Shown here: positions 9,415 to 19,421 of the stretch, piece after piece
Layout: each line of letters begins with the position of its first letter
How positions within the stretch are numbered: the stretch's first letter is position 1
Source of the DNA: Clostridium sp. BJN0013
GTDB lineage: Bacteria; Bacillota; Clostridia; Clostridiales; Clostridiaceae
Direction: 5' to 3'
DNA length: 64,000 nucleotides
Assembly: GCF_040939125.1 (NCBI RefSeq)
Contig: NZ_CP162495.1
Coordinates: 2,232,001-2,296,000 of the forward strand
Position numbers and translations under genes: made by a program
Notes under the pieces: model-generated
Database searches by the model: none
What the model was told of the DNA's origin: nothing
What the model saw: only the letters and a program-made list of their open reading frames with translations

Positions 9415-9594
9415 TTAATATATACTTTCTATAGCAGTATAATTGACAAATACTATACCTTTTTCAGTTTTCAGTTTTAATACATCGGCATCTTCATCGT
9501 TTTTTAAGATAGCACCTTGTATTTTATTACCGTTTATTGTAACAACTGTTACGTTATAACCAAGTTCACCTTGATTTATTCTATTAATATTCAT
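9415..9594 (-). CDS. 59-aa Sm-like beta protein
   Basis: Nearly all of it is one small beta domain: NVTVVTINGNKIQGAILK, DVLKLKTEKGIVFVN, YTAIESIY. I chose the ATG 8 nt after GAGGGGG rather than an in-frame TTG one codon earlier. It is clearly paralogous to the next gene; the GNKIQG core and the AIESIY C-terminus are identical. The pattern suits an Sm/DUF2642-like barrel. Confidence 0.6.
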   Translation of the reverse strand: MNINRINQGELGYNVTVVTINGNKIQGAILKNDEDADVLKLKTEKGIVFVNYTAIESIY

Positions 9595-9686
9595 CAAATT
9601 TTCCCCCTCTTACGAATATTGTTATAGTATTATAAAAAAATGCTGTATCTGCAAAAAATAGTTTTACAGTTGAATTTGTATGAGGG

Positions 9687-9866
9687 CTAATATATACTTT
9701 CAATTGCATTAGTACTAACCATTGTTACTCCATTCTCAGTTTTAAGTTTTATAAAGGTAGAGTCTTCGTCAGTTTTTAAAATTTCGCCTTGTATTTTATT
9801 ACCACTTTTTGTTACAATTGTCATTTTTGTCCCCAGATAATTTTGTTCTATAATTTTAATGTTCAT
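9687..9866 (-). CDS. 59-aa Sm-like beta protein, paralogue of the downstream gene
   Basis: Reads GTKMTIVTKSGNKIQGEILK, FIKLKTENGVTMVST, NAIESIY, and is about 60 percent identical to its neighbour 90 bp downstream. The ATG chosen lies 12 nt from AAAGGA; an alternative in-frame ATG is four codons upstream but overlaps that site. The IS110 element sits immediately upstream, so the native promoter may have been replaced. Confidence 0.58.
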   Translation of the reverse strand: MNIKIIEQNYLGTKMTIVTKSGNKIQGEILKTDEDSTFIKLKTENGVTMVSTNAIESIY

Positions 9867-9884
9867 AATAACATTCATTCCTTT

Positions 9885-10166
9885 CGCTGTGCTCAAGGCA
9901 CAAAAATTAATGAAAGAGTGATTAAAATTACCAATTACTGTGAATAATATAGACAAGTATACAGGTGTACTACAGAGCACGGCGGGGTGAGTGTGATTGC
10001 ACTTCACTGTAATCCGTATAATAACATGTGCCGATTACTCTTTTAAGTACAAATAAGTGTGCCCTAGGGCACGTAAGTTAATCTTTGTTTAAACAAAGAC
10101 CGTTTAAAAGTATGAGTATTCAGTCAACACCTGTGTACTTTATTTTTTTATTTGTAGGTGATATAA
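9885..10166 (+). ncRNA. Structured non-coding left flank of the IS110 element (candidate bridge RNA)
   Basis: The 280 bp before the IS110 recombinase gene is GC-richer than its surroundings and full of short inverted repeats: CGCTGTGCTC with GAGCACGGCG 80 bp on, GTGCCCTAGGGCAC, and TCTTTGTTTAAACAAAGA. IS110-group elements are known to encode a bridge RNA in this position that selects target and donor. Exact element ends and RNA limits cannot be set by eye. Confidence 0.4.
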
Positions 10167-11438
10167 ATGTTAAAAATCGTTTATCCTATTTGTTGCGGTA
10201 TTGATGTTCACAAAAAATTTGTAGTTGCAACTGTAACATCAACCAATGAGAATAACATCACTACCTATGCAACCAAACAATTCAGTACTTACTCAAAGAA
10301 TCTTTTCCATTTAAAAGAGTGGTTATCTGAGCATAACTGTAAAGAAGTTTGTATGGAAAGCACCGGAAAGTACTGGATACCTATCTATAACATACTTGAA
10401 GATTCCTGTAATATTACTCTGGCTAACCCAAAGTACGTTAAAAACATTCCCGGCAAAAAAACTGATAAAAAAGATTCTCTATGGCTTGCAGACTTACATA
10501 AGCATGGATTAGTTAAAGGAAGTTTTATTCCTCCAAAGGCCATAAGAGAACTACGAGACCTTATGCGCTATCGCTTTAAACTTACAAATTTCCGTTCAAG
10601 TGAGAAAAACAGATTCCAAAATTCATTAACAGTTTCAAATATCATGATTTCAAGCGTAGTATCAGATACCTTTGGTAAATCATCATCAGCTATAATTAAA
10701 TATGCCATGGAGCATCCTGATAAATTAGATATAGACTATACTCAATTTCTACACAAGAGTATGTTATCTAAGGCTGACGAAATTAAGATTGCTATGCAAG
10801 GAAGCATCTCTAAAAATCAAACAGCAAAGATGTCTGTATGCTTGAATCATTATGATTATATTAACAATTGTATTTCTCAACTTGATACTGCCATTTCATT
10901 AATTTCAAGTGAATTTAAGTCACAAATTGAGCTTATTGCTTCTGCCCCTGGGATAACTACACAATCTGCTACAACTATAATTTCTGAAATTGGAGTGGAT
11001 ATGTCAGTCTTTCCAGATGCTAAACATCTGTGTTCTTGGGCAGGTCTTACACCACAAAATAATGAAAGTGCTGGCAAAAAGAAAAGTGTTCGTATAAGCC
11101 GTGCCGGAGCTTATTTAAAGCCAATACTTATTCAGTGTGCTAATGCAGCAATAAAAAACAAGTCCTGCCCATACTTTAAATATCGTTATGAAAGTATAAA
11201 GAAAAGACGTGGGCACAAAAGAGCAATTATTGCTATAGCAAGAATGCTTTTAACCTGTATTTATAATATGCTTTTAAAAAATGAAGCCTTTGATAATTCT
11301 ATTTATGAAAAATATCTAAAAAGAGAAAACACTTCTCGACATTTTCAACCTGATATAGATAGAATTATTTTATTTCTTCAAGCTCAAGGCTTTGAAGTAA
11401 CAAAAGTAAGTCAAGAGATATCACCGAAAATAAGTTGA
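10167..11438 (+). CDS. IS110-family transposase (DEDD recombinase)
   Basis: 423 aa. The N-terminal RuvC-like DEDD domain is visible as CCGIDVHKKFVVATV, then EVCMESTGKYW and GKKTDKKDSLWLADL. The C-terminal Tnp20 domain follows as ASAPGITTQSATTIISEIG, SWAGLTPQNNESAGKKK and GAYLKPILIQCANAAI. Length and order match intact family members and there is no frameshift, so the enzyme may be active. It catalyses RNA-guided recombination in studied relatives. It lies directly beside the Sm-like gene pair. A GTAGGTG sequence precedes the ATG. Confidence 0.92.
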   Translation: MLKIVYPICCGIDVHKKFVVATVTSTNENNITTYATKQFSTYSKNLFHLKEWLSEHNCKEVCMESTGKYWIPIYNILEDSCNITLANPKYVKNIPGKKTDKKDSLWLADLHKHGLVKGSFIPPKAIRELRDLMRYRFKLTNFRSSEKNRFQNSLTVSNIMISSVVSDTFGKSSSAIIKYAMEHPDKLDIDYTQFLHKSMLSKADEIKIAMQGSISKNQTAKMSVCLNHYDYINNCISQLDTAISLISSEFKSQIELIASAPGITTQSATTIISEIGVDMSVFPDAKHLCSWAGLTPQNNESAGKKKSVRISRAGAYLKPILIQCANAAIKNKSCPYFKYRYESIKKRRGHKRAIIAIARMLLTCIYNMLLKNEAFDNSIYEKYLKRENTSRHFQPDIDRIILFLQAQGFEVTKVSQEISPKIS

Positions 11439-11472
11439 TTTTTAATTATAAATAATATAAGTCTCTTTTTTT

Positions 11473-11496
11473 GACCTCATTTTAATAGGTCTTTTT
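11473..11496 (+). terminator. Rho-independent terminator after the IS110 transposase
   Basis: GACCT pairs with AGGTC around a 9-nt loop and is followed by TTTTT, 35 bp after the transposase stop. Confidence 0.6.
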
Positions 11497-11760
11497 GTCA
11501 TGTTCAAAAACACCTGAATTTCTTTCAAGTTAATGACCTCCTTATAATATTTAGAAATCTTTAGTATACTTACTGTTAATATATATTTAATTGAAAAAAT
11601 TAGTTTCTTCACTATATATTATTAAATTTTGATCAATAATGTTACGAAGCTACTAGAGATTTAACACTTAAATTCTAGTGGGAATTTTATTTTTACTAGA
11701 ATTGTATTTACTTCAACGAATGGAAGGCTTTTTATTAGGAGGCTGCAGTGACACTAATAA

Positions 11761-11799
11761 GGGTAATACCAGCGAACGTGTCACTAGGGGCAAAGTAGT
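11761..11799. repeat. Dispersed repeat B copy (TAATACCAGC...AACGTGTCA...GGGGCAAAGTA)
   Basis: A roughly 39-bp motif shared with sites near 13.4, 15.3, 21.2, 22.4, 32.3, 35.7 and 35.8 kb. Here it reads TAATACCAGCGAACGTGTCA and then GGGGCAAAGTAG, the same register as the inverted pair at 35.7 kb. Confidence 0.6.
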
Positions 11800-11823
11800 A
11801 AAACTATGGCAATTAATATAAAC

Positions 11824-11854
11824 AAAAGGCGTATCAACCGTTGATACGCCTTTT
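11824..11854. terminator. Perfect 15-bp hairpin with 1-nt loop
   Basis: AAAAGGCGTATCAAC pairs with GTTGATACGCCTTTT. The A- and T-flanks make it a plausible bidirectional terminator. It lies just outside the left end of the IS256 element. Confidence 0.6.
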
Positions 11855-11866
11855 AAGAAAAATCTC

Positions 11867-13325
11867 GAGTCTATAGAAAAAAGTCTGTAAAATGAAGTTT
11901 TCTATGATAAAATCAAAATATCATAGAAGGCTATTTTATTATGAGAAAAAGAAGAGAAACAATGAGTGAGGGAAAAAAGAACATCATAGCTGCACTGATT
12001 AATGAGTATGATATCAAATCTGCTGAGGACATTCAGGATGCACTAAAGGATCTCCTTGGAGGAACAATCCAGTCAATGCTTGAGGCAGAACTTGATGAAC
12101 ACCTGGGATATGAGCCATATGAACGTACAGAAAATACCAACTCGAGGAATGGTAAAAAGAGCAAGACTATAAGAAGTAAATATGGGGAAATGGATATAAA
12201 TGTACCACAAGATAGGGAAAGTACATTTAAACCTAAAATCGCACAAAAATGTCAGAAGAATATTTCAAGTATAGAGAGGAAAATAATTGCCATGTATGCC
12301 AGGGGATTGACTACAAGACAGATTTCTGACCAGGTTGAAGATATTTATGGTTTTGAAGTTAGTGAAAGCATGGTTTCAAATATCACAAACAAACTCCTGC
12401 CTGAGATTGAAGCATGGCAGCAGAGACCACTTTTGAGCGTCTATCCAATTATATTTATTGATGCAGTACACTTTTCTGTGAGGGACAATAATGTCATACG
12501 TAAATTGGCTGCCTATGTTATTCTTGGTATAAATGAGGAGGGAAGAAAAGAAGTGCTTTCCATCCAGATTGGTGAGAATGAGAGTAGTAAATACTGGCTC
12601 AGTGTACTAAATGAACTTAAAAACAGAGGGTTGGAAGATGTTCTCATACTATGTGCAGATGGACTTACTGGAATAAAAGAATCAATATCAACAGCATTTC
12701 CAAATACGGAATACCAAAGATGCATAGTGCACCAGGTAAGAAATACATTAAAATATGTATCCTATAAGGATAAGAAAGAATTTGCAAGTGATCTAAAAAC
12801 AATATATCATGCACCATCAGAAGAAATAGGAAAAGAGTTTATGGAAAAGGTAACAGAAAAGTGGGATAAGCATTATCCAAATGCCATGAAAAGCTGGAAG
12901 GTCAACTGGGATGCCATAGTTCCAATTTTCAAGTTTTCAGCTGATGTACGTAAGATTATTTATACTACAAATTCCATAGAAAGTTTAAACAGCATATATC
13001 GTAAGTTAAACAGGCAGAGAAGTGTATTTCCAAGTGACAAATCCCTACTTAAGGCACTTTATCTTTCTACTTTTGAGGCAACTAAAAAATGGCACCTTCC
13101 TATTAAAAACTGGGGAAAAGCATATGGGGAATTTTCCATAATGTATAAAGGACGACTTAAGTAGTAAAAAATAACATGTCATAAATATCCTTTTTTAAGG
13201 GTATTCTTGACATGCTTATAATTAATTATTATATTATACTAAAGAGATTAAAGTAGTTTGATATTCTTTAATTCTCTAAAACAATTATCATAGTTAGCTA
13301 TTTACAGAAAAAATTCTATACTCTC
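11867..13325 (+). mobile_element. Complete IS256-family insertion sequence
   Basis: Imperfect terminal inverted repeats bound the element: the left end GAGTCTATAGAA...GTCTGTAAAATGA matches the reverse complement of the right end, GAGAGTATAGAA...TCTGTAAATAGC. The element is about 1.46 kb, with one intact transposase. An obvious 8-9 bp target duplication is not visible. A deletion-derived remnant carrying the same right end lies near 42.5 kb. Confidence 0.8.
11941..13164 (+). CDS. IS256-family (mutator-type) transposase
   Basis: 407 aa from the first ATG; the second ATG, seven codons on (MSEGKKN), has a better spaced GAAGAGA site and may be the true start. Family blocks in order: ELDEHLGYEPYERT near residue 55, YARGLTTRQISDQVEDIYG, IIFIDAVHFSVRD (first catalytic Asp), ILCADGLTGIKESI (second Asp), RCIVHQVRNTLKYV, and YTTNSIESLNSIYRKLNRQR with the catalytic Glu. 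Full length and uninterrupted, so probably functional. Confidence 0.95.
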   Translation: MRKRRETMSEGKKNIIAALINEYDIKSAEDIQDALKDLLGGTIQSMLEAELDEHLGYEPYERTENTNSRNGKKSKTIRSKYGEMDINVPQDRESTFKPKIAQKCQKNISSIERKIIAMYARGLTTRQISDQVEDIYGFEVSESMVSNITNKLLPEIEAWQQRPLLSVYPIIFIDAVHFSVRDNNVIRKLAAYVILGINEEGRKEVLSIQIGENESSKYWLSVLNELKNRGLEDVLILCADGLTGIKESISTAFPNTEYQRCIVHQVRNTLKYVSYKDKKEFASDLKTIYHAPSEEIGKEFMEKVTEKWDKHYPNAMKSWKVNWDAIVPIFKFSADVRKIIYTTNSIESLNSIYRKLNRQRSVFPSDKSLLKALYLSTFEATKKWHLPIKNWGKAYGEFSIMYKGRLK

Positions 13326-13377
13326 ACAAATTAGTAAAAGTTATACACTAAGAGATTAAAAATTGCTCAATTAAAAG

Positions 13378-13405
13378 AGCCTAATACCAGCAAACGTGTA
13401 ATGTA
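13378..13405. repeat. Dispersed repeat B copy
   Basis: GAGCCTAATACCAGCAAACG followed by TGTAATG; this matches the right arm of the 35.7-kb inverted element but lacks the GGGGCAAAGTA half. It lies about 50 bp beyond the right end of the IS256 element. Confidence 0.5.
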
Positions 13406-13597
13406 CTTAAAAATAAATTCTATTATTTTGAATTTGTTTTAATTTTTTTATTTAGCTAAAAAATCCTTTTGACCAGTTTTAGAATATCAAATCTTTATTT
13501 TAGGGTAAATTTTACTTTTCAGCACATTACAATACTACCAATATTAACCATGATAAATTTTATTTATAAATAGTATACTAATTAATTTATATACTAT

Positions 13598-14383
13598 TTA
13601 TAAATAATTTTTAACAACTACATCTAACCTGCTGTGTTCAAGATTTTCAGACGTTACACTAAGGGCACTCTTGTTGAATCTCCTGCCACTACCATCCCTA
13701 CAAATATAATCTAGCTTTATGGGGATACATTTTTCCTTCTCACATTTTATAGGATATATTATCCTACCCCTGCCACCTTTAGTCATTACTCGATATTCTT
13801 TTTTAGATTTAAAATCAAGTATCAATTTTTCATTTTGATAGTTTATTTGTTCAGGACTTATGTTCTTTAATTCACTTCGCCTTAGTCCTGTGGCTTTACA
13901 AAAATCTTCCAAATCTTTGTTGTTTTCCTTTGAAAAATGTTTATCGTAAGCCACATCATTTCTGCTCCTTTTAATGTAAGATCTATCTCTTCTTTTAGAT
14001 GGTAATTTCACTCCAAAATCATATGTATGGCAACCCATAACCTTAGCTAATGCAGCAGCTTTAAGTCTTGTGGTATATCCACTTTCTTCTTTCTCTATGC
14101 CTTCTTTAAGCCACTCTCCAACATGTTCCCTTGGTATATTATAAAGTATCTTAAATTCTTTTTCAGGATGTTTTTCTCTTTCCCATGCAGCAAAATTTAA
14201 GCTGTGTTTTTTATAGTTATCACAGGTACTTTTACTATAGATTCCTGCAGCTCTTAAAGAATTTTCTTTTACCCCAAGTATATAATCATTAAATTTCTGT
14301 TCTTTTTTAGCTGCCTCCTTGGATTGGCCAAAACGCTTCAAAGAATCTATCCTTTTCAGAATTTGAAATTTAAGACTTGCCAT
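13598..14383 (-). CDS. Truncated tyrosine recombinase/integrase
   Basis: 261 aa. The N-terminal half (LKRIDSLKRFGQSKEAAKKE, then a SAM-like core-binding region with HVGEWLKEGIEKEESGYTTR) is followed by the start of a catalytic domain containing FCKATGLRRSELKNISPEQI, where the first catalytic Arg of the family lies. The protein then ends without the H-x-x-R box or the active-site Tyr, so it should be catalytically dead. RBS is GGAGG before the ATG. Typical family length is 350-400 aa. Probably a fossil of an integrated element. Confidence 0.65.
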   Translation of the reverse strand: MASLKFQILKRIDSLKRFGQSKEAAKKEQKFNDYILGVKENSLRAAGIYSKSTCDNYKKHSLNFAAWEREKHPEKEFKILYNIPREHVGEWLKEGIEKEESGYTTRLKAAALAKVMGCHTYDFGVKLPSKRRDRSYIKRSRNDVAYDKHFSKENNKDLEDFCKATGLRRSELKNISPEQINYQNEKLILDFKSKKEYRVMTKGGRGRIIYPIKCEKEKCIPIKLDYICRDGSGRRFNKSALSVTSENLEHSRLDVVVKNYL

Positions 14384-15310
14384 GATATCAACCTCCTAAA
14401 ATAAATTGCTTGTAGAGACCAGACCCCTTTATACTCATTCACATTCTTCATGTAAAGAGTCACAGTTAATAGACATCTTTCTCAAGGATGCCATCTGCAA
14501 TTATAACTTAGGTTATGAAATAGCTCTGTATCCAGCTTTCGCCTTATGTGCCTCAGTTACCACATACCATATTAAAAAAATAAAGTTATTTATTTGAACA
14601 GTGATATATAAAAGTCTTGTACTAAGCAGAATACAAGCCAACCCCATCACTGGAAAAAAGAATTTATTTGGTGAAAAATGTCAGATATTTTATGTCCTAA
14701 TGTACCAAAAATTTATTACTGCGGTTTACTCCCACATTATTATATGAGGAGTAAACCGCAGTTTCTATATATGGAATATCCGATATACTCACGATACGTT
14801 TCAAACGTATATCAAAAATATTCCCATGTAAAATTTAAATTGAATAATCCTTCTAAAATTTTAGTAATATACCTTTCTAAAAATGTTAGCCATTGTAGGC
14901 CGAAGTTTTATTTGTCACCCTAACATAAGAGCAAAATAAAAATATCTCTATAATTATTATGTGCTATTTTAATCAGCAACTTCTTAACTTCAAAAAAAAT
15001 TAACAAAATAAATAATGCAAATTCTTAAGAATTTGTAAGAATGTTTACTGACTTTTCTGGTATAAGTATTAAAAATGTCATCATTCAGTCATGTTTAAAC
15101 GCTACAGTAAATTTTCAATAAATTAGATAAATAAACGACCATATTATTTACTTTGCTCTCTAAATTTCTTTTTCTATAGTTTTAAGCCATTTAATGAGTA
15201 AATATATACGGTAAATAATTCAAAGTAAAGATATTATTGCTTTTCAATCTTTTGTTTACTGTAAATATATTCTATATTAACTAATTTGTATTAAATATAT
15301 ATTAATTTAT
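14384..15310. other. Gene-free stretch with a strong hairpin
   Basis: No supportable gene; a few chance frames of 60-80 codons lack ribosome sites and family features. The main structure is a perfect 15-bp inverted repeat at 14,718-14,762 (ACTGCGGTTTACTCC / GGAGTAAACCGCAGT, 15-nt loop), which stands out in GC from the AT-rich background. Confidence 0.5.
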
Positions 15311-15354
15311 GGTACATACTTTTCAGTACATGACAAAGCTGCTGGTATTACCCC
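15311..15354. repeat. Dispersed repeat B copy (reverse orientation)
   Basis: Reverse complement reads GGGGTAATACCAGCAGC, then TTTGTCATGTACTGAAAAGT. It is closest to the copy near 22.45 kb, with which it shares CATGTACTGAAAAG. Confidence 0.55.
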
Positions 15355-15399
15355 ATGTTATAAGACTTTCTATTACAATGACAAGTGAAATTAAAATAA

Positions 15400-15431
15400 G
15401 CTGTCAGCTCATAATCTAATGAACTGACAGC
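15400..15431 (-). terminator. Terminator of the glycosyltransferase gene
   Basis: GCTGTCAGCTCAT and ATGAACTGACAGC pair around a short loop. On the minus strand a T-rich tract follows, and the glycosyltransferase stop lies about 50 bp upstream. Confidence 0.6.
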
Positions 15432-15484
15432 CTTAAAGACTGGCAAGTTAGGTGAATATAAATGCCACCAGTTAGCTGTATCCT

Positions 15485-16740
15485 CTATTTAAGTATTGTA
15501 TCATACAAGGCGCTCTTAAAATCCTCAAGCTGCATTTTTTCGGAAATACTCTGCGCATTTGTTTTATAAGTTTGATTATTATATAAATCCAAAATTTTCG
15601 GTTCAAGGCTTTGTCTTGATAGCTTTCTCACAGCGATCCCCTTCGGACCGGCCCCTAATTCGCTCACCAGATTATCCCATAACGGCTGGTCGGCGGTGTG
15701 GGGGATCACCATTGTGGCGCAGCCGTATTTTAGGGAGGAATGGGTAGTACCCGCCCCGCCGTGATGAATTACGCCATACACCTTTGGAAAAATCCAATCA
15801 TACGGTATGGAAGTCACGAATTTAATCAGGTCATTGTTGTACTGTGACGGTTCGGCAAATCCCCCGCCAGAAATATTGAATATTGCTGGTATGTTATGCT
15901 TTTCGAGAATGTCTATAAACAGCTTTGATTTCTCCAACGGTTTGGGATTTGTCATGCTGCCGAAAGTGATTAGCAATATTTTTTCGTGTCTGACAATAAA
16001 TTCGGCAAGCTCTGCGTCTGGCGACCAATTTGTGGTTTTATCCCTCTCCAGATACCCAAGCACCAATGCGTTTGGAGGCCAATAATCAGGACGCGGGAAA
16101 ACAGCCGGAGAAATCGCATAAATGATGTTGAGAGACATCAAAGCCTTTTTGACTTGTTTGCGTGATAGGTGAAGATCTTTGAAATATTTCTTCGCCGTAC
16201 CGAGATTTGTCTGAGCAAATCCAAAGTTTGCAAGATTGTAAGTCAGTTTATTGATGACCAGTCCGAAATCCTCATTAAAGGCAACATGGGAGTGATTTTT
16301 CACATAATGCACCATACAAGGAATCGGGCTTACAAGAATGACCTTGGTAGAGTTTTTAATTCCCCATGCTAATGGGTATGTGACTTTTGCGTTGAATATA
16401 ATCCGATCAGGTTTTTCTCTTTCTATAATTTTATGCTGTAGGTCTATCATATCATTTTGTATCGGAATGGATTTGATTGAAAGATCTACTATCGCTTTTG
16501 CTTTTTTATAAAAGACCTGGCTCCTCCCATAGAAAGTTTACCTACATCATTGTCAAGCAAGTCTATGAACGCGGAGCCGAGAGAGAAAAACCTAATATTT
16601 GCTTCGTGAGCAATATTTCTGTATTGTTCCGGAAACGCGCAGATGACCTCATGCCCTTTTTCCTTGAGCATTTCCGCAATCGTCAAAAAGGGTTCAACAT
16701 CTCCACGCGTTCCGATTGATATTGCCAATATCTTCATCAT
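15485..16740 (-). pseudogene. UDP-glycosyltransferase (GT1, macrolide/sterol-type), frameshifted
   Basis: Two frames together make a complete GT-B glycosyltransferase. The first (about 83 residues) holds the acceptor-domain start ILAISIGTRGDVEPFLTIA. The second holds the nucleotide-sugar domain with LITFGSMTNP, FPKVYGVIHHGGAGTTHSS and VIPHTADQPLWDNLV. One extra A in the A-run near 16,505 would restore a 418-aa protein. GC content is well above the neighbours, which suggests horizontal transfer. It would glycosylate a small hydrophobic acceptor. It could also be a phase-variable or sequencing-error case. Confidence 0.78.
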
Positions 16741-17548
16741 CTACACCTCCAGACAAAATTGCATATAACAAAGGTTTTGTTCCTTATTTTAATATCTTAA
16801 TTATAACACTAAAGACTACAGACATGGCCATTTTATATTATTTTGAAAATTAGCTCCGTCTCTTTTGGCTTTTTAAAGAAAGGCACGAAGCTCTAACCTA
16901 TGAACAACTAATTTAATAAATATGTAAATTTAGGTTTTATTTAAAACAAACAACTTTAAATTTACATATTGTAAAAACTCCATTCAATTGAATCTAAAAG
17001 CATTTTTAATATTATATGGATATTAAATTGCAAATAAACCCGTTAAAGTCCTTAATTTATTGTAAAATTTTAACTATTAGCCTAATTCTCATACAAAACC
17101 GGGTACAGCTGAGATACGTGTAAAAATAGGCCACATACTGGATATAAGTTCCGAAATGTAGCCTATTCTTATTTCATTAGTATTTGATTAACATTATAAG
17201 AATATTACAAATTAACTCAACAACATATTATGCTCATATTTTGAACAAACTTTTTATAAAAAGCACTAAATCCAGAAGGGAATTGTAAAGGCAATTAAAA
17301 TTACTTTTTCCCTCATAGCTCTACCATAGAAGAAGAAATAATAGTTTAAATCGGGTCTACCCTTTACAAGGAATGAATGGATAGTATAATTCTCCCTGCC
17401 CAAACACACCCTTCAATATCTATAAAATCCTTATACGTTTTTAAAATTTATAATAAATCCAAAAATTGTTTTGAATAATTGCTATTTTTATAATATAATA
17501 TCTAAGTTATTGTAAATTAATGATAAATTTAGTGAGGATGTAAATTAC
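16741..17548. other. Gene-free stretch with hairpin repeat C
   Basis: No supportable gene. At 17,125-17,167 the hairpin AATAGGCCACAT...ATGTAGCCTATT recurs near 22,355-22,396, including the shared loop sequence CACATACTGGATAT. Only degenerate frames lie between 17,280 and 17,420. Confidence 0.5.
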
Positions 17549-17704
17549 ATGAAGGAAATGTTAGAAAAAGTAAGAGATAAATTAAATTTTATGTTAGATT
17601 CAAACAAATTTACTAATGAGGAAATATTGGCTGTAAACCAAGAACTGGACAGGCTTATTCTTGCTTATTATGAGCTTAATTCACCAAACCTTCCTGAAAA
17701 CTAG
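17549..17704 (+). CDS. Spo0E-like phosphatase family protein
   Basis: A 51-aa protein (MKEMLEKVRDKLNFML...) with the motif AVNQELDRLILAYYEL, a good fit to the Spo0E core Q-E-L-D-x-L-I. GTGAGGATG precedes the ATG. It should act on phosphorylated Spo0A. It is followed directly by the agr genes, which in clostridia often influence sporulation, so a functional link is possible but unproven. Confidence 0.8.
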   Translation: MKEMLEKVRDKLNFMLDSNKFTNEEILAVNQELDRLILAYYELNSPNLPEN

Positions 17705-17834
17705 CCAAAACTTTAGGAAAATAAAACTTAATTTTCTTAAGTTTTATTTTTTTGTAAAATATAGCAGAAAAATTCAAAACATTGTAGAATTTATAAATTA
17801 AAACGTTTTAATTAGGAATAGGAGGATATAAAAA

Positions 17835-17978
17835 ATGAAATTTTTAAAAGAAGAACTATTTAAAAAAAGCATGAAAATGATAAGTTCTATATCTTTGTTT
17901 TTTGCAAAGGGATTTATACTTTCAACATGTATAGGTTGTGGACACCAGCCAAAATGCCCTGATGAATTCTTAAAGTAA
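17835..17978 (+). CDS. agrD: AgrD-like cyclic autoinducer pre-peptide
   Basis: 47 aa. An amphipathic N-terminal leader (MKFLKEELFKKSMKMISSIS) is followed by a hydrophobic stretch, the putative signal core STCIGCGHQPKCPDE and a short tail. A Cys a few residues before a conserved Pro/acidic tail is typical of clostridial AgrD peptides that become thiolactones. GGAGG lies 9 nt before the ATG. Sensor and processing genes follow on the same strand, which supports the call. Confidence 0.82.
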   Translation: MKFLKEELFKKSMKMISSISLFFAKGFILSTCIGCGHQPKCPDEFLK

Positions 17979-18087
17979 TTACTTAGTTTTTTATAAATGC
18001 TTAGGTTAAAAATTTCACAAAAAACATAGAAACATTAATTTTTAATCTACAGCATTTATAAAAATAAAAAAACAAAGGAGAGATTAT

Positions 18088-19421
18088 ATGGATACTGCTA
18101 TGACAAAAATAATAATAGCCTCTATAGAAACGTTACTTTTTTTGGGATCTTTCAAGCATTATATAACAAAAAAGAATTTGTAATACAGAATAAAGTTAAA
18201 ATAGCACTATTTTTTATATTGTCTGTTTTTTTAGCTTATTGGAGTAAATTACATATGTCAAATATTTATAACACACTGTTCCTTGTAGTGTTGTATATCT
18301 TATTACTTACCTTAATTACAAAGATAAAAGTTTTTGATTCTACAATTATAGTTTCTTTATTCTTTACAATAATTTTAACTACAGAATCCTTTATTCAAAT
18401 CATTGAAATGTTTATACTTAACATAAATTTAAATCAAACTATCTCTAATCCTAGATATTTTTGGATTACCTTAATAGTCTCCAAAATTTTACAAATACTC
18501 ATTGTAGCATTAATCTTTAAGTTTAACTCATATTTTACTAAACTTAAATTATTTGAAAAAGAGGGGAGTATTTTTGCTAATTTAATAATTGAATTAGGTG
18601 TATTTACTCTTTTTATATTTTGTGTTAACTATGGTATTTTTAATATAAAAAATATCCAAACCTATAACATTATTATTTTTATTATTTATTTTATATTTTT
18701 AATAGCAAAATTTAGAAACTTAAGAGAAAAACAAACACTTGTAACTATAAATATTAATTACAAAATTCAAAAACATCAAATTAAAAATATGGAAGAAATA
18801 ATTAATATAATCAGGCAGGAAAAACATGATTTTGCCAACCATATTAATGTTATACAGGGTTTATGTTTGTTAAATAAGCCTACTACCGTAGAGAAGATAA
18901 ACAATTACGTAAAGAAAATATCAGATACAATACATTCATCATTTAGGTATTTAGATATGGGAAACGATTACATAGGCGGACTATTATCTATAAAAAACAA
19001 CTATGCAGTAAAAAATAACATAGATTTCAAGGTAATAATTAATGAACCCTTTAGTTTAATAAAAATTAGGCAGGATGAATTAATAAGCATTGTTAGTAAT
19101 CTTATAGATAATGCATTTGAGGCATTTGAACTCAAAGCAGATGTTGAACATAAAGAAATATCCATTACTACTTTTACGGAATACGAAAACTTTTGTATTG
19201 AGGTAGCTGATAATGGAGATGTTATTCCTGAAAATATAATAGAAAAAGTTTTCAATAAAGGCTTTTCTACAAAAACTAAACAAAAGGATATTCATGGATT
19301 TGGATTATGTATTACTAAACAATTAGTTGAAAAAAATAATGGGACTATATCTGTAGAAAGTGTTCCAGAGAGAACTAAATTTTTGATAAAGTTTAAAATG
19401 GAGAAAAACATAAATGAGTAA
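18088..19421 (+). pseudogene. agrC: AgrC-type sensor histidine kinase, frameshifted near the N-terminus
   Basis: AAAGGAG precedes an ATG that opens MDTAMTKIIIASIETLLFLG, but this frame stops after 31 codons. The main frame then runs on as KKEFVIQNKVKIALFFILSV. One missing T in the T-run near 18,150 explains the break and would give 444 aa. Six or so membrane helices precede the kinase core: the phospho-acceptor region RQEKHDFANHINVIQG, the N box NLIDNAFEAFE, VADNG and HGFGLCI. It would sense the AgrD peptide. No response regulator gene (AgrA) is adjacent. An internal TTG at 18,219 could start a shortened protein. Confidence 0.75.

Noticed and set aside
14406-14923. Two plus-strand frames of 63 and 81 codons
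   Set aside because: No ribosome sites, no family pattern, and one spans a perfect hairpin; they look like chance frames.
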